A model generated the notes under the pieces. It ran no database searches. It saw nothing but the letters and a program-made list of their open reading frames with translations, and was not told where the DNA came from. The translations under genes were made by a program, and so were the position numbers. 64,000 bases of DNA from WTFV01 sp965203525 (GTDB taxonomy: Bacteria > Acidobacteriota > Vicinamibacteria > Vicinamibacterales > UBA8438), in assembly GCA_965203525.1 (NCBI GenBank), contig OZ241898.1, forward strand, positions 1,674,001-1,738,000, read 5' to 3'. Below are positions 19,751-28,625 of this stretch, piece after piece (position 1 is the stretch's first letter; the number at the start of each line of letters is the position of its first letter).

Positions 19751-19994
19751 TCACGCACCTTCGTTCTTCGGTGTGTTTGCAGCGAACCCGCCTTCGTCGT
19801 CGACACCCGGCAGACCCCGAGCGGCTGGTCTCCCGACCCGCACAGGGGTGCCGTCGGCCCGCACGAACTTCCGCAGCATCTCGGTGTCGCCGCTCCACCG
19901 TCACCGCAGGGCGCGTCCGGCAGTGGCAGGCTGATCGCGTGCAGCGCCGGCTTCGCCACGTCCGGGGGGCGCCGGCCTGGGTGTGTTTCGTCAT
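19751..19994 (-). pseudogene. Probable decayed coding region upstream of the 98-aa frame
   Basis: Reading the minus strand, protein-like stretches appear in different frames: MTKHTQAGAP from 19994, then AKPALHAISLPLPDAP, then MLRKFVRADGTPVRVGRP from an ATG at 19879, ending in TGA at 19751-19753. Frame changes between neighbouring plausible stretches, plus the in-frame stop before the 98-aa frame, suggest a frameshifted remnant. A 42-residue small protein from 19879 is the alternative. No function can be given. Confidence 0.35.
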
Positions 19995-20057
19995 GCGTTT
20001 TTTGACGCTACCACACCCGTGGGCGGGGTTTGGACCAAGAATCGCCGTGAAGGTGGT

Positions 20058-20457
20058 CTACCTGCCGCCGTTCGTCGGCGCCAGCCCCTTCTGGCTCGCC
20101 GCCCGCTTCGCCCGCATGCGGCCGTCGACGATGTAGTCCACTTCGTGCACGAAGCGCGGGTCGGCGCCGTGGGCGGCGAGCAGGCGCATCAGATCGGCGC
20201 AGTGGCGCACCGAGCGCACCACGACCCTGATGGCCGCCCTCGGGATGGGCGGCCGCCGCGCCCGGCCGTGGGTCCCGTACGCCGGCGCCGCCGAGTCCCG
20301 GACCCTCGCCGCGGTCGAGCTGGCCGTGGCGCTCGGGGCCGACGTCAACGCGGCCGACGCCGACGGCCGCACCGCGCTCGACGAGGCCGAGGCGCTGCAG
20401 TACGAGAGCGTGGTGCGGTACCTGGCCGCGGCGGGTGCGGAGCCGGGCATCGACTGA
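20058..20457 (+). pseudogene. Rearranged partial copy of the ankyrin gene 3' end
   Basis: This 400-bp block matches 18618-19017, the ankyrin 3' end, at a constant offset of 1440 bp. Inside it, 20116-20198 is the exact reverse complement of 18676-18758 (83 bp), while flanks on both sides stay in direct orientation. The inversion brings a stop codon at 20134-20136, so the copy cannot encode the repeat protein. The last 25 bp differ from the parent (TAG replaced by TGA context). Most of the copy is nearly identical, so the event looks recent. Confidence 0.88.
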
Positions 20458-20596
20458 CGGACACCCGCGGCGCTCCGGTCGCGGCGCGCAGGCCGATCCA
20501 CCGGTGCGGCCGCGCCCGGAGCGCCCCGCCGGCGTACGCGTGCCGGACCCGCGCGTTGGTCCGGTCCGTCGCCGCCGTCTCCAATGCCGGTCCCGT

Positions 20597-20706
20597 AGTA
20601 CGCCAGCGGTCGATGCCGAAAACGGCTGCGCCGGCGTGCGCGTCGCCCCGCTCGTGCGCTCTTCCGGGTAAGTACGCCAGCGGTCGATGCCGAAAACGGC
20701 TGCGCC
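20597..20706. repeat. 36-bp direct repeat, 74-bp offset, in a gene-free stretch
   Basis: The sequence beginning AGTACGCCAGCGGTCGATGC occurs at 20597-20632 and 20671-20706, with an unrelated 38-bp spacer. The arms CAGC...GCTG could pair. The repeat lies in 20458-20840, a 383-bp stretch between the ankyrin remnant and the lipoprotein gene, in which I see no gene. TATAAA at 20732-20737, about 105 bp before the lipoprotein start, could be a -10 element. Confidence 0.75.
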
Positions 20707-20840
20707 TGCCACGAACGGTGGTATAAAGGCGTCCGAGGCAGTCGAAGAGCGCCCGCGATCGCGCGCGGGCGGATGCGGAGCGCGGCCGTCGGCCGGACGG
20801 CCCTGTTCGACCTTGCCGCGGAACAGCCAGGAGAAGCACC

Positions 20841-21860
20841 ATGCCGAACCCGAGAATCGCCCTTGCCGTCGCCGCCGGTCTGTTCTTCACGTTCGGCGGA
20901 TGCGCCGCCGAGGGGCCCGCGCCGACAGCGGAGGATGCCTCCGTCCGGAGCGAGAGCCCGCGGGACCGTATCGTCGGCACGTACCGGCTCGTCGGACGCA
21001 ACGTCAGGGACGGCGACGGCGGGTGGGTCCCGGTGCCGGACTTCAACTCGCTCGGGTACATCACCTACAGCGACCGGGGGCACATGGGCGTGAACGTCAT
21101 GCCCCTGGACCGCGAGCCGTTCGCCGACGACGGCGGTCCGACGGCGGAAGAGGCGCTGGCGGCGCTGCAGGGCTACACGGCGTACTACGGTCCGTTCCTC
21201 GTCGACGAGGACGAGGACGGCGGATTCCTGATCCACCGCCGCAACGGACAGATCGACCCCGGCGGAGAGGTGGACGCCAAGCGGTACTACGACGTCGAGG
21301 GGGACCGGCTCGTCCTCACCCCGGCGGCGGCGAACGGGACGAAGAGCGACGCCACGCGCCAGGTCGTGTGGCAGCGGCTGCCGGACGCGCCGCTGTCGGA
21401 GGAGGCGCAACGCTTCCTCGGCCACCGCCGGCTCCTGCACACCGCCCGGTACACGGAACGCGGCGGCGAGCTCGTCGAGCACGGGGAGCGGAACGAGGAT
21501 CGTGCCGGGTCCGTCATCATCTACACGCCGACCGGCCACATGATGGTGCACCTGATGGCGCGCGAGGGACGCATGCCGTACGCGGGCGACACGCCGACGC
21601 CGGAAGAGGCGCTGGCGGCGTATCGGACCTACGGCGGCTATTTCGGGCGCTTCACCGTCCACGAGGACGCCGACCCGCCGTACGTCGTCCACCACCAGGA
21701 AGGCCGGACGCGGCCGACCACCGGGGTGACGGACGCGGAGCGGCTCTACCGGCTCGACGGGGACGTCCTGCGTCTGGGAGGCCGGCCGCGGGAGAACGAG
21801 GACGGCGATCTCGCCGGCGGACACCTCTACTGGGAGCTGCTGCCCCACCGGCCGGAGTAG
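20841..21860 (+). CDS. Lipoprotein with two lipocalin-like domains
   Basis: The 339-residue product begins MPNPRIALAVAAGLFFTFGG then Cys21, a lipobox-type signal for lipid anchoring. The mature part holds two copies of a lipocalin-like domain: one starting RDRIVGTYRLVGRN with LGYITYSDRGHMGVNVM, and a second from about residue 190 with VIIYTPTGHMMVHLMAREGR. Both contain a PTxEEALAAxxxYxxYxGxF segment. A binding or carrier role at the envelope is likely. AGGAGAAGCACC precedes the ATG. Confidence 0.85.
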   Translation: MPNPRIALAVAAGLFFTFGGCAAEGPAPTAEDASVRSESPRDRIVGTYRLVGRNVRDGDGGWVPVPDFNSLGYITYSDRGHMGVNVMPLDREPFADDGGPTAEEALAALQGYTAYYGPFLVDEDEDGGFLIHRRNGQIDPGGEVDAKRYYDVEGDRLVLTPAAANGTKSDATRQVVWQRLPDAPLSEEAQRFLGHRRLLHTARYTERGGELVEHGERNEDRAGSVIIYTPTGHMMVHLMAREGRMPYAGDTPTPEEALAAYRTYGGYFGRFTVHEDADPPYVVHHQEGRTRPTTGVTDAERLYRLDGDVLRLGGRPRENEDGDLAGGHLYWELLPHRPE

Positions 21861-22161
21861 CCGCCGGGTCTCCGGTTCACGTTCTTTGGGACTTCCACTT
21901 CATGTCGGAGCAGGGTTGACGTTCGCTCGGCTTCGGCATCTCGTCTGGATGCTCGCTGTAATCCGTGGCCTCGATCAGTCAGGAGATTCCTTCGCCGACA
22001 CACACGAAGTCCGATACGCCGCGCGTCGCCGTGAGCCCGTCCGGTGCCCGGAGCGCCGAGGGCTCCAGTTGCAGTTGCGTCCACGCCGCCATTTCCTGGC
22101 GAACGAGCACCAGCGTTTTGACGCCCCCGGCTCCTGTCGAGCGGCGCGCCGGCGCCGGTCG
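21861..22161. other. Intergenic, weak coding remnant on the minus strand
   Basis: No complete gene is seen. On the minus strand a 37-codon frame (MAAWTQLQLEPSALRAPDGL and on to a TGA) reads like the C-terminus of a protein, but its upstream frame is closed by a stop within about 20 codons. It may be a gene remnant. Confidence 0.35.
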
Positions 22162-22701
22162 TCACGACTTTCGCACCCGGTCCCATTGCCGCGACAGCGC
22201 CACCAGCAGCGCGGTGCGGGACTTCCGCTCGCGGCGGGCCGCCCGCCGCGAGGCGTCGCGCGTCCGCTCGGCGGTCCGGCACGCCTCGCACGCCGTGAAG
22301 TGTTCCGACGGCGCGCCGCACCGCCAGCACAGCCCCGCGCCGCGCCGCGCCGCCCGCAGATACCGGGCCGTCTCGGCGGAGATCGACAGGCACTCCGCGC
22401 ACCGCACGCGGCCCGGCTTGGGACTGCCGCCGCAATCCGGGCACAGCCCGGCCGCCCGCCGGGCGCTCCGCAGCCGCTGGGTCGCCGGCGCCACGCGGCG
22501 CCGGGACCGGAACGTCCCGGCCGCCAGCAGACTCAGGACCGCCAGCCGGTAGGCGGCGGTGTCCTCCGCCCGCCGCGCCGGCAGGCGGCGCCGGATCCGG
22601 AACAGTCCCGCCGCGGCCCAGCTCAGCGCCGCCAGGCGGGCGGCAGCCTGCCCGATCGATCCGGGTTGCGGTTCGTCACGCCGCCGGTCGTCCCCCTGCA
22701 T
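22162..22701 (-). CDS. Arg/Ala-rich protein with tandem zinc-ribbon-like CxxC pairs
   Basis: The 179-residue product has a central cysteine region: CPDCGGSPKPGRVRCAEC, followed about 20 residues later by CWRCGAPSEHFTACEAC, giving two four-cysteine ribbons each with an RxAAR...GLC lead-in. The rest is Arg/Ala-rich without membrane segments. Nucleic-acid or protein binding through zinc ribbons is plausible. I do not recognise a named family. It is read divergently from neither neighbour and lies 43 bp downstream of the next minus-strand gene. Confidence 0.6.
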   Translation of the reverse strand: MQGDDRRRDEPQPGSIGQAAARLAALSWAAAGLFRIRRRLPARRAEDTAAYRLAVLSLLAAGTFRSRRRVAPATQRLRSARRAAGLCPDCGGSPKPGRVRCAECLSISAETARYLRAARRGAGLCWRCGAPSEHFTACEACRTAERTRDASRRAARRERKSRTALLVALSRQWDRVRKS

Positions 22702-22744
22702 GCCGTACCTCGCGTGCCGTTCGTGCTCCCGTGCATCTTATCGA

Positions 22745-23323
22745 TCACCGTCGCGGATCGTTGACCGCGAAGTAGTCGTCGATGAAGACGTCGACGATCT
22801 GCAGCACCACCCCTGCGACCCGCGGCAGGTTGGCCTCGCCGACGGCGCCGAGCGCGTCGAGGTCCCAGGTGTCGACGAAGGCGCGCTGCCGGTTGCCCTC
22901 GATGGTGACGAGCTGCTGCAGCGACACCCGCGCGAAGTAGGCGTAGAGGCCGGTCGCGCTCCGGTGCGTGCCGACCCGCACGTAGAGATCGCCGGCCAGC
23001 GGGGAACGTCCCGTCGGCACGCCCCGCTCCCGGAGGCGGGCCGCGACCGCCGCTTCGATCCGGTCGCGCGTCAGCCCGGCCGCCTCGGCGTCCGGCGCGA
23101 GGTCGTCAACGAACACGTTGACCTCGCGCAGGTCGAGCAGGTAGTCGCGCTCGTTCTCGTCCTGGGCCGCCGCCGCTCCGGCGCCGGCGAGGACGGCCGC
23201 CGCCACCGCGGCGGCGAGCGCCGGACCGGCCGGCCGCCGGCCCTGTACGGGCCGCGGACGCCGGAAACCGCGTGCCGTCCCCGCCCGCGCGCCCGGCGCC
23301 GCCTGCCGGCGCGTGCCCCGCAT
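22745..23323 (-). CDS. Secreted protein of unknown function, 192 aa
   Basis: The N-terminus is Arg-rich, then ALAAAVAAAVLAGAGAAAAQ forms an export signal at about residues 35-54. The mature part (YLLDLREVNVFVDDLAPDAE, YVRVGTHRSATGLYAYFARV, VDVFIDDYFAVNDPRR) alternates hydrophobic strands. It probably folds as a small periplasmic domain. A later start is possible because the segment before the signal is long. It is divergent from the PQQ enzyme gene, with 106 bp between starts. Confidence 0.7.
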   Translation of the reverse strand: MRGTRRQAAPGARAGTARGFRRPRPVQGRRPAGPALAAAVAAAVLAGAGAAAAQDENERDYLLDLREVNVFVDDLAPDAEAAGLTRDRIEAAVAARLRERGVPTGRSPLAGDLYVRVGTHRSATGLYAYFARVSLQQLVTIEGNRQRAFVDTWDLDALGAVGEANLPRVAGVVLQIVDVFIDDYFAVNDPRR

Positions 23324-23429
23324 GCTCCCTCCCCGCCGCGGGGCGCCGCCGGTTCCCCCGGCGTCCCGGCCCGCTTGGCCGCATCATATGGGAGAATGGC
23401 CGGATTCGTCTCGAAAGGAGATCGACACC

Positions 23430-25430
23430 ATGACGTCACGACCACGTCGGGGACGGACCGTGGCCGCCGCGCTGGGCGCGTTCGCGCTGGCGTGCGGCGC
23501 GGGGACGGCGGCGGCGCAGGCGCAGGACGCGCAGGACGGCGGCTGGACCCACTGGGGCGGCGACGAGCGCAGCACCCGCTACACGCCGTTCGGCCAGATC
23601 GACGCGGAGAACTTCGAGGATCTGGAGATCGCCTGGCTCTGGCGCGGCGACAACTACGGACCGTCCGTCGACAACGTCATGCGGGCGACGCCGATCTACG
23701 CCGAGGGGAAGCTGTTCGGCGTCGCCGGCTACCGCCGCACCGTGGTCGCGATGGATCCGGCGACCGGCGAGACCCTCTGGACCTTCCGCGAGCCGCCCAC
23801 GAAGCGCTGGGAAGACTCGATGCGCAAGAACTACGGGAAGGGCGTCGCCCATGCCGTGGTGAACGGCGAGGGGCGCATCTACGTCGTCACCCCCGGCTTC
23901 TTCCTCCACGCGCTCGACCCGGACACCGGCCGGCCGATCGAGAGCTTCGGCACCGGCGGCACCGTCGACCTGCTGGCCGACTTCGGCTACGAGTACCACC
24001 CGACCGACGGCCTGCCGTCGACGGTCGGCTACATCACCAACTCGTCGCCGCCGATCGTCGTCAACGGGGTCGTCGTGGTCGGCAACTCGCACGAGCAGGG
24101 CTACCGGCAGACCCGGCAGGAGAACGTGCCGGGCCACGTCCTGGCCTATGACGCCGCCACCGGCGAGCACCTCTGGAAGTTCAACGTGATCCCGCAGTCG
24201 GAGAGCGAGTTCGGCTTCGACACCTGGGAGAACGACGCGTGGCGGTGGACCGGCAACGTCTCGGCGTGGGCGCCGCTGTCGGCCGACTCCGGGCTGGGGC
24301 TGGTCTACGTCGTCACCGACCCGCCCACCAACGACTACTGGGGCGGGTTCCACCCCGGCGACAACCTCTTCGCAACCAGCATCCTCGCCCTGAACGCCCG
24401 CACCGGCGAGCGCGAGTGGCACTTCCAGACGGTGCACCACGACATCTGGAACCGGGACAACCCGACCGCGCCGAACCTGCTCGACGTGACCGTCGACGGC
24501 CGGCGCGTCCCGATCCTGGTGCAGACCACCAAGCAGGCGTTCGCCTACGTCTTCGACCGCGCGACCGGCGAGCCGATCTGGCCGATCGAGGAGCGTCCGG
24601 TGCCGCGCGGCCACGTGCCGGGGGAGTGGTACTCGCCGACGCAGCCGTTCCCGACCCGGCCCGCCGCCTACGACCTGCAGGAGGTGACCGAGGACGACCT
24701 GATCGACTTCACGCCGGAACTCCGGCGGCAGGCGCTCGAGATCCTGAACCGCTACGAGTACGGCTCGCTGTTCACGCCGCCGCTGCATCCCGGCAACGAC
24801 CTCGGGAAACGGGGCGCGCTGCATTGCCCCGGCCCCGGCGGAGGGACCAACATCACCGGCGGCACGTCGGCCGACCCGGAGACCGGCGTCGTCTACGTGG
24901 CGTCGATGACGTTGTGCGCGGCGCCGATCCTGACCCCCGGCGAGGTGGGCGACGCCGCCGATGCGAACCCGATCGGCCGCACGGTGGCGAAGTACGCCAC
25001 CGACAACGGCTTCGTGCAGGGGCCGCAGGGGCTGCCGCTGTTCAAGCCGCCCTACGGCCGGATCACCGCCATCGACATGAACACCGGCGCCACGCTCTGG
25101 ACGATTCCGAACGGCGACACGCCGGAGCGGATCCGGAACCACCCCGCGCTCGCCGGCGTCGACCTGCCCAACACCGGGGTGCGGAGCCAGGCCCTGACGC
25201 TGGTGAGCAGCACGCTGCTGATGTACAGTGAAGGACGCGGCGGCCGGCCGCTGCTGTACGCGGTGGACAAGGCCGACGGCTCGCGGCTCGCGGCCGTCGA
25301 TCTGCCGGCCCCGGCCACCAGCATCCCCATGAGCTACCTGCACGCAGGCCGGCAGTACGTCGTCGTGCCGGTCGCGGGCGGTCCGGACCGCCTGCCGGGA
25401 TCGTTCGCGGCGCTGGCGTTGCCGGAGTAG
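23430..25430 (+). CDS. PQQ-dependent dehydrogenase (quinoprotein, glucose-dehydrogenase-like beta-propeller)
   Basis: The 666-residue protein has a signal peptide ending near TAAAQAQ and an eight-bladed propeller with repeated tryptophan-docking motifs such as AMDPATGETLWTFREPP and ALNARTGEREWHFQTVHHD. HHDIWNRDNPTAPNLL and the segment KQAFAYVFDRATGEPIWPIEE place it with the soluble part of membrane glucose/quinate-type quinoproteins; no N-terminal membrane anchor domain or C-terminal heme domain is present. It should oxidise an alcohol or sugar in the periplasm. The substrate is unknown. AAAGGAGATCGACACC precedes the ATG at 23430, which I prefer over earlier in-frame starts. Confidence 0.9.
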   Translation: MTSRPRRGRTVAAALGAFALACGAGTAAAQAQDAQDGGWTHWGGDERSTRYTPFGQIDAENFEDLEIAWLWRGDNYGPSVDNVMRATPIYAEGKLFGVAGYRRTVVAMDPATGETLWTFREPPTKRWEDSMRKNYGKGVAHAVVNGEGRIYVVTPGFFLHALDPDTGRPIESFGTGGTVDLLADFGYEYHPTDGLPSTVGYITNSSPPIVVNGVVVVGNSHEQGYRQTRQENVPGHVLAYDAATGEHLWKFNVIPQSESEFGFDTWENDAWRWTGNVSAWAPLSADSGLGLVYVVTDPPTNDYWGGFHPGDNLFATSILALNARTGEREWHFQTVHHDIWNRDNPTAPNLLDVTVDGRRVPILVQTTKQAFAYVFDRATGEPIWPIEERPVPRGHVPGEWYSPTQPFPTRPAAYDLQEVTEDDLIDFTPELRRQALEILNRYEYGSLFTPPLHPGNDLGKRGALHCPGPGGGTNITGGTSADPETGVVYVASMTLCAAPILTPGEVGDAADANPIGRTVAKYATDNGFVQGPQGLPLFKPPYGRITAIDMNTGATLWTIPNGDTPERIRNHPALAGVDLPNTGVRSQALTLVSSTLLMYSEGRGGRPLLYAVDKADGSRLAAVDLPAPATSIPMSYLHAGRQYVVVPVAGGPDRLPGSFAALALPE

Positions 25431-25527
25431 CCGCCCGCGCGATCCGCCGTTTCCGTTCGACGACGACCGGCCTCGGAGAGCAGGGAACCAGGGCGTTGCG
25501 GGCCGCCGCCCCCGACAGTCGGGGCGG

Positions 25528-27339
25528 ATGCAAGCGAGGAGAACGAGGTTGACGAGATCAGCGTTCGTCGTGCGGAAGCGGCGGCCGGCGGCGGTAGCGG
25601 GGCGGCGTCGTGCGGAGGCGCGGGCCGGCGGCCGGGCGCGGCGGCGGCCCGAGGGGGCAGCGGGGCGACGTCGTGCGGAGGCGCGGGCCGGCGGCCGGGC
25701 GCGGCGGGTGCGCCTTGCGGCGCGGCGTCTCGGCGCGGCGGTCCTGGCGCTGGCGTTCGTTGCGCCGGCGCCCGCGGTCGCGCAGCACTGGAGCTTCGAC
25801 GCCCGCCACATCGCCCTGGGGGACGCCCGCGACGTCACGAGCATCGCGTCCACCATCGTGCCGCAACGGCGGCGGTATCGCGCGATCGTCCTGCCGTTCC
25901 GGCTGTTCCAGGTCCTCGGGGATCTGGACGTCTACCGGCCGGCCAGCGAGAACTTCGATCCGATCCGGGCGATCACCAACGTGAGCAGCCCGCTGCACTA
26001 CACGTTCGGCGACGACGGCTCCAGCAGCGGGTACGTGCGGATTCTGAACGACCTGCTGAACTTCGACCTCGATCGCGACGTGCGCAGCTATCTCGACGCC
26101 CTCGACATCAATCTGCCGAATCTTGGCCTCACCGTCGGGAGCGGCGTGACCGGCGGGGGTGGCGTGACCGGCGGGGGCGGCGCCGGCCCGATCGGCGGGG
26201 GCGCCGGCCTGATCGGCGGGGGCGCCGGCGTGACCGGCGGCGCGGGGGGCGCGTCGCCGCTGGACGCGCCCGGCCTCGGGGCGCTCCCGGACGTCCGGCT
26301 CTCGCTGGCGGACGCGGGCTTCGACGGAAAGTACCTCGGCGAGTGGCTGGTGTCGACGAACTGGGGCCGCACCTTCACGCTGCGCGAAGGACGGGGCGGC
26401 GTCGAGCACGCGGTCTACGCCGGGGTGGGGCCGTATCTGTCGTTCCACTCCGACGCCGCGGTGGACGGCACGTTCCGGTCGTACGTCGACGTGGACGAGG
26501 TCGTCCGGTCGGCCGCCGCCGGCCGGGTCGCCGGAGAGCTCGTCCATCTGGACATGACGTTCGACGTCGACAGCCATACCTACACCCAGGCGGCCGCCGC
26601 CGTCGTCGGGGGCTACCGCGCGAAGCTGCCGCTGCCGGGCCGGCCGTCCGCGGGCCGGGACGGGATCTACCTCGCCGCGCACTACAACTATCTGTTCGGG
26701 TTCCGGTACGAGGATCTGAACGCGGACTTCGACCTTGCGCTCGACTCCGCGGCCCTGGCCGCCGCCCCGGCGGCCGGCGCGGCGCCGGTCCGCCTGGGCG
26801 CGTTCGATCGCGTGACCAGCCGGCGGGGGCGCGGGTTCGCCCTCGACGTCGGCGTGGCGTTCGTCGTCGACAAGTGGGATTTCGGCGTCGGGGCGACCGG
26901 GCTGATGAACCGGATCGACTGGAAGAACGTCACGCGCGGCTCGCTGGCCGTGTTCGAGGAGAATCTGTTCAGCGGCTTCGGCGACGGGGCCCTCGACGGC
27001 ATCCGGTCGCCGGCCGAGACGCTCGCGGACCGGCGCGTGTCGACGCCGGTGCGCTACACCGCCGACGCCGCGTACCACGAGACCGCCTGGTCCGCGCTGG
27101 TCAACTACCAGCGCGGCTTCCTGGGCAACTACGTCAACGCCGGCGCCGAGTACCGGCTGCCCTGGATCGACGTCCGCGGCAGCGGCCGGTTCAAGCGGGA
27201 CCGCTGGCACCCGGCGGGCGGTTTCGGCGTGGAGCTGCGTCCCGGCTGGCACCTGGACGTGGCCCTGTTCGGCACGAGCCTCAACCCGGAACGGAAGCGC
27301 CGCGTGGCGCTGGCGATGTCGCTGCGGCTGGAGTCGTGA
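25528..27339 (+). CDS. Exported probable outer-membrane beta-barrel protein
   Basis: The 603-residue frame has a hydrophobic export segment at about residues 68-86 ending PAVAQ. A Gly-rich hinge (VTGGGG, IGGGAG units) sits at about 205-250, and the C-terminal half has alternating strands and aromatic ends such as GIYLAAHYNYLFGFRYED and WHLDVALFGTSLNPERKRR. This suggests a porin-like or TraF-like barrel. The first roughly 60 codons are Arg/Ala-rich tandem copies (DNA repeats 25596-25643 and 25659-25706), so translation may really begin nearer the signal segment. Function unknown. Confidence 0.75.
   Translation: MQARRTRLTRSAFVVRKRRPAAVAGRRRAEARAGGRARRRPEGAAGRRRAEARAGGRARRVRLAARRLGAAVLALAFVAPAPAVAQHWSFDARHIALGDARDVTSIASTIVPQRRRYRAIVLPFRLFQVLGDLDVYRPASENFDPIRAITNVSSPLHYTFGDDGSSSGYVRILNDLLNFDLDRDVRSYLDALDINLPNLGLTVGSGVTGGGGVTGGGGAGPIGGGAGLIGGGAGVTGGAGGASPLDAPGLGALPDVRLSLADAGFDGKYLGEWLVSTNWGRTFTLREGRGGVEHAVYAGVGPYLSFHSDAAVDGTFRSYVDVDEVVRSAAAGRVAGELVHLDMTFDVDSHTYTQAAAAVVGGYRAKLPLPGRPSAGRDGIYLAAHYNYLFGFRYEDLNADFDLALDSAALAAAPAAGAAPVRLGAFDRVTSRRGRGFALDVGVAFVVDKWDFGVGATGLMNRIDWKNVTRGSLAVFEENLFSGFGDGALDGIRSPAETLADRRVSTPVRYTADAAYHETAWSALVNYQRGFLGNYVNAGAEYRLPWIDVRGSGRFKRDRWHPAGGFGVELRPGWHLDVALFGTSLNPERKRRVALAMSLRLES
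25596..25706. repeat. Tandem 48-bp repeat in the 5' end of the barrel gene
   Basis: Copies at 25596-25643 and 25659-25706 (63-bp offset) are almost identical and encode RRRAEARAGGRARR-type peptides. A shorter, weaker third copy begins near 25566. The repeat precedes the signal peptide and probably inflates the frame beyond the true start. Confidence 0.8.
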
Positions 27340-27417
27340 GCTCCCGGGGGGCGTCGGACGCCGCCCGCGCGCGCCGTCCCGGCGCGGGTCGGGCGCGTCC
27401 CGTGGGCGACGGCCGAG

Positions 27418-27536
27418 GGTATTCCAATCGTCTCGCTCCCGTTCAGACGGTCCGTCCACCATTCGGCGGCGATGCGGTGGAAAGGGCTCGATGAATCGCA
27501 GGCGTACAGCAGGAGATTCGCGTCCGGGACGATCAC
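27418..27536 (-). pseudogene. VapC-type PIN toxin, truncated to about 40 codons
   Basis: The frame begins MIVPDANLLLYACDSSSPFH and continues to ETIGIP, matching the N-terminus of PIN-domain toxins with the first catalytic Asp (D5). After about residue 41 the match ends and Arg/Ala-rich shadow sequence follows. The later acidic residues of the nuclease site are missing, so it cannot be an active RNase. Its ATG overlaps the antitoxin stop, the usual VapBC arrangement. Confidence 0.75.
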
Positions 27537-27814
27537 GGCGTCCGCCGCTCCCGTTCGAGACGCGCCGTCAGCGCCCCGAAAGCGTCCACTTCGAGCGCGG
27601 CGTCGAGATCATGCATCCGAGCCGGATCGATCCCCGCCCGCAGGCGCATCGGCTTCGCCGTGACCGTGAACCGTCCGGTTCCGGAGGAACCCCGCCGCCC
27701 GAGACCGCGCCGGATCGCGTCGTTGATCGCCGCCTTGAAGCTGACGTTGCGTTTGCGCATCGCCTCGCGCAGCAGCCGTTCCGTATCGGCGTCCAGGGTG
27801 ACGGTGGCCCTCAC
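27533..27814 (-). CDS. VapB-type antitoxin, orphaned
   Basis: The 93-residue protein begins MRATVTLDADTERLLREAMR, a ribbon-helix-helix DNA-binding N-terminus, followed by NVSFKAAINDAIRRGL. The C-terminal half (TGRFTVTAKPMRLRAGIDPA) is the toxin-binding part of this antitoxin type. It would repress its own promoter and block the PIN toxin. The partner toxin is truncated, so the pair is a remnant. Confidence 0.8.
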   Translation of the reverse strand: MRATVTLDADTERLLREAMRKRNVSFKAAINDAIRRGLGRRGSSGTGRFTVTAKPMRLRAGIDPARMHDLDAALEVDAFGALTARLERERRTP

Positions 27815-28037
27815 GTAGGCATCGTGATGCGTTCATGAAGTGCTGTCAAGACAGCATGCGGCCCGCCGGCGAGTCGGCGCCTGAACACGCGAAATACTGT
27901 AACAATGAAGGAGAGACAGCCGGCGCAGGCTCGTCGCGGACGGCCGCCTCGGAAGCTCGCGCTCGGGCAGTGCGCCAATTGCAGGAGCGGCAAGCCGGCG
28001 CCGACCCCCGGGCGGCGTTCGCGCAAGGGGAGTGGCG

Positions 28038-28454
28038 ATGAAGAGGATCGGTACGGCGGCGGCGTGCGTTTTCGTCCTGCTTGCCATCGCGGCGCCGGCG
28101 GCGGCGCAGTCGCGCACGACCACGGGCATCGTGTCCCTGCTGGCGGGGGCCGGACTGGTGATCGCGGCGTTCGACTACCGGACCGGCGTGTGCCCCGAAG
28201 GCTACAGCAGGCACACCTATCAGGACCGGCCGACGCAGTGCCTGTACGTCAGCCCCCGCCCGCCGTTCGACACGGATCTGCGCGATGCGACGACCAGCGC
28301 CTCGTTCGCGCGGCCCCGGCTCGCGTGGGCGGGCATCGGCGCGGCCGGTCTCGGCGCCGTGCTCCTGACGCTGCCGGACAACCGCGTGACGCGGGACCTC
28401 CACGTGCAGGTGTCGCCGGAGCGGGTCGCCGTCCGCCGGAAGTTCGGCTGGTAG
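28038..28454 (+). CDS. Small exported membrane protein
   Basis: The 138-residue product starts MKRIGTAAACVFVLLAIAAP, a signal peptide with AQS at the cleavage site, and has two further hydrophobic stretches (GIVSLLAGAGLVIAAFDY and LAWAGIGAAGLGAVLLTLP). A conserved-looking central part YRTGVCPEGYSRHTY holds one Cys, with a second at TQCLY. I chose the ATG at 28038 because AGGGGAG sits just upstream; a GTG two codons earlier is possible. Function unknown. Confidence 0.65.
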   Translation: MKRIGTAAACVFVLLAIAAPAAAQSRTTTGIVSLLAGAGLVIAAFDYRTGVCPEGYSRHTYQDRPTQCLYVSPRPPFDTDLRDATTSASFARPRLAWAGIGAAGLGAVLLTLPDNRVTRDLHVQVSPERVAVRRKFGW

Positions 28455-28625
28455 GCGGGCGGCTGTCGCCCGTCGCTGGCGGCTCCGGCGGTCGGCGCGG
28501 TCCGCGCGCGCACGTGCCCGGGCGCCGCCGAGATGTTCGATGATCGCCTCGGCGGACACTCGGTGCTCCGGGCGGCGTTCCGCCGTACGTCTCCAGCGGC
28601 TTCGGGGACCTGACGCGGTTTCGTG

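Noticed and set aside
27905..28543. Frame starting MKERQPAQARRGRPPRK with an AT-hook-like RGRPPRK
   Set aside because: It overlaps the better supported exported protein at 28038 in another frame and becomes low-complexity after about 45 codons. It could be a small gene fragment, but I cannot support it.
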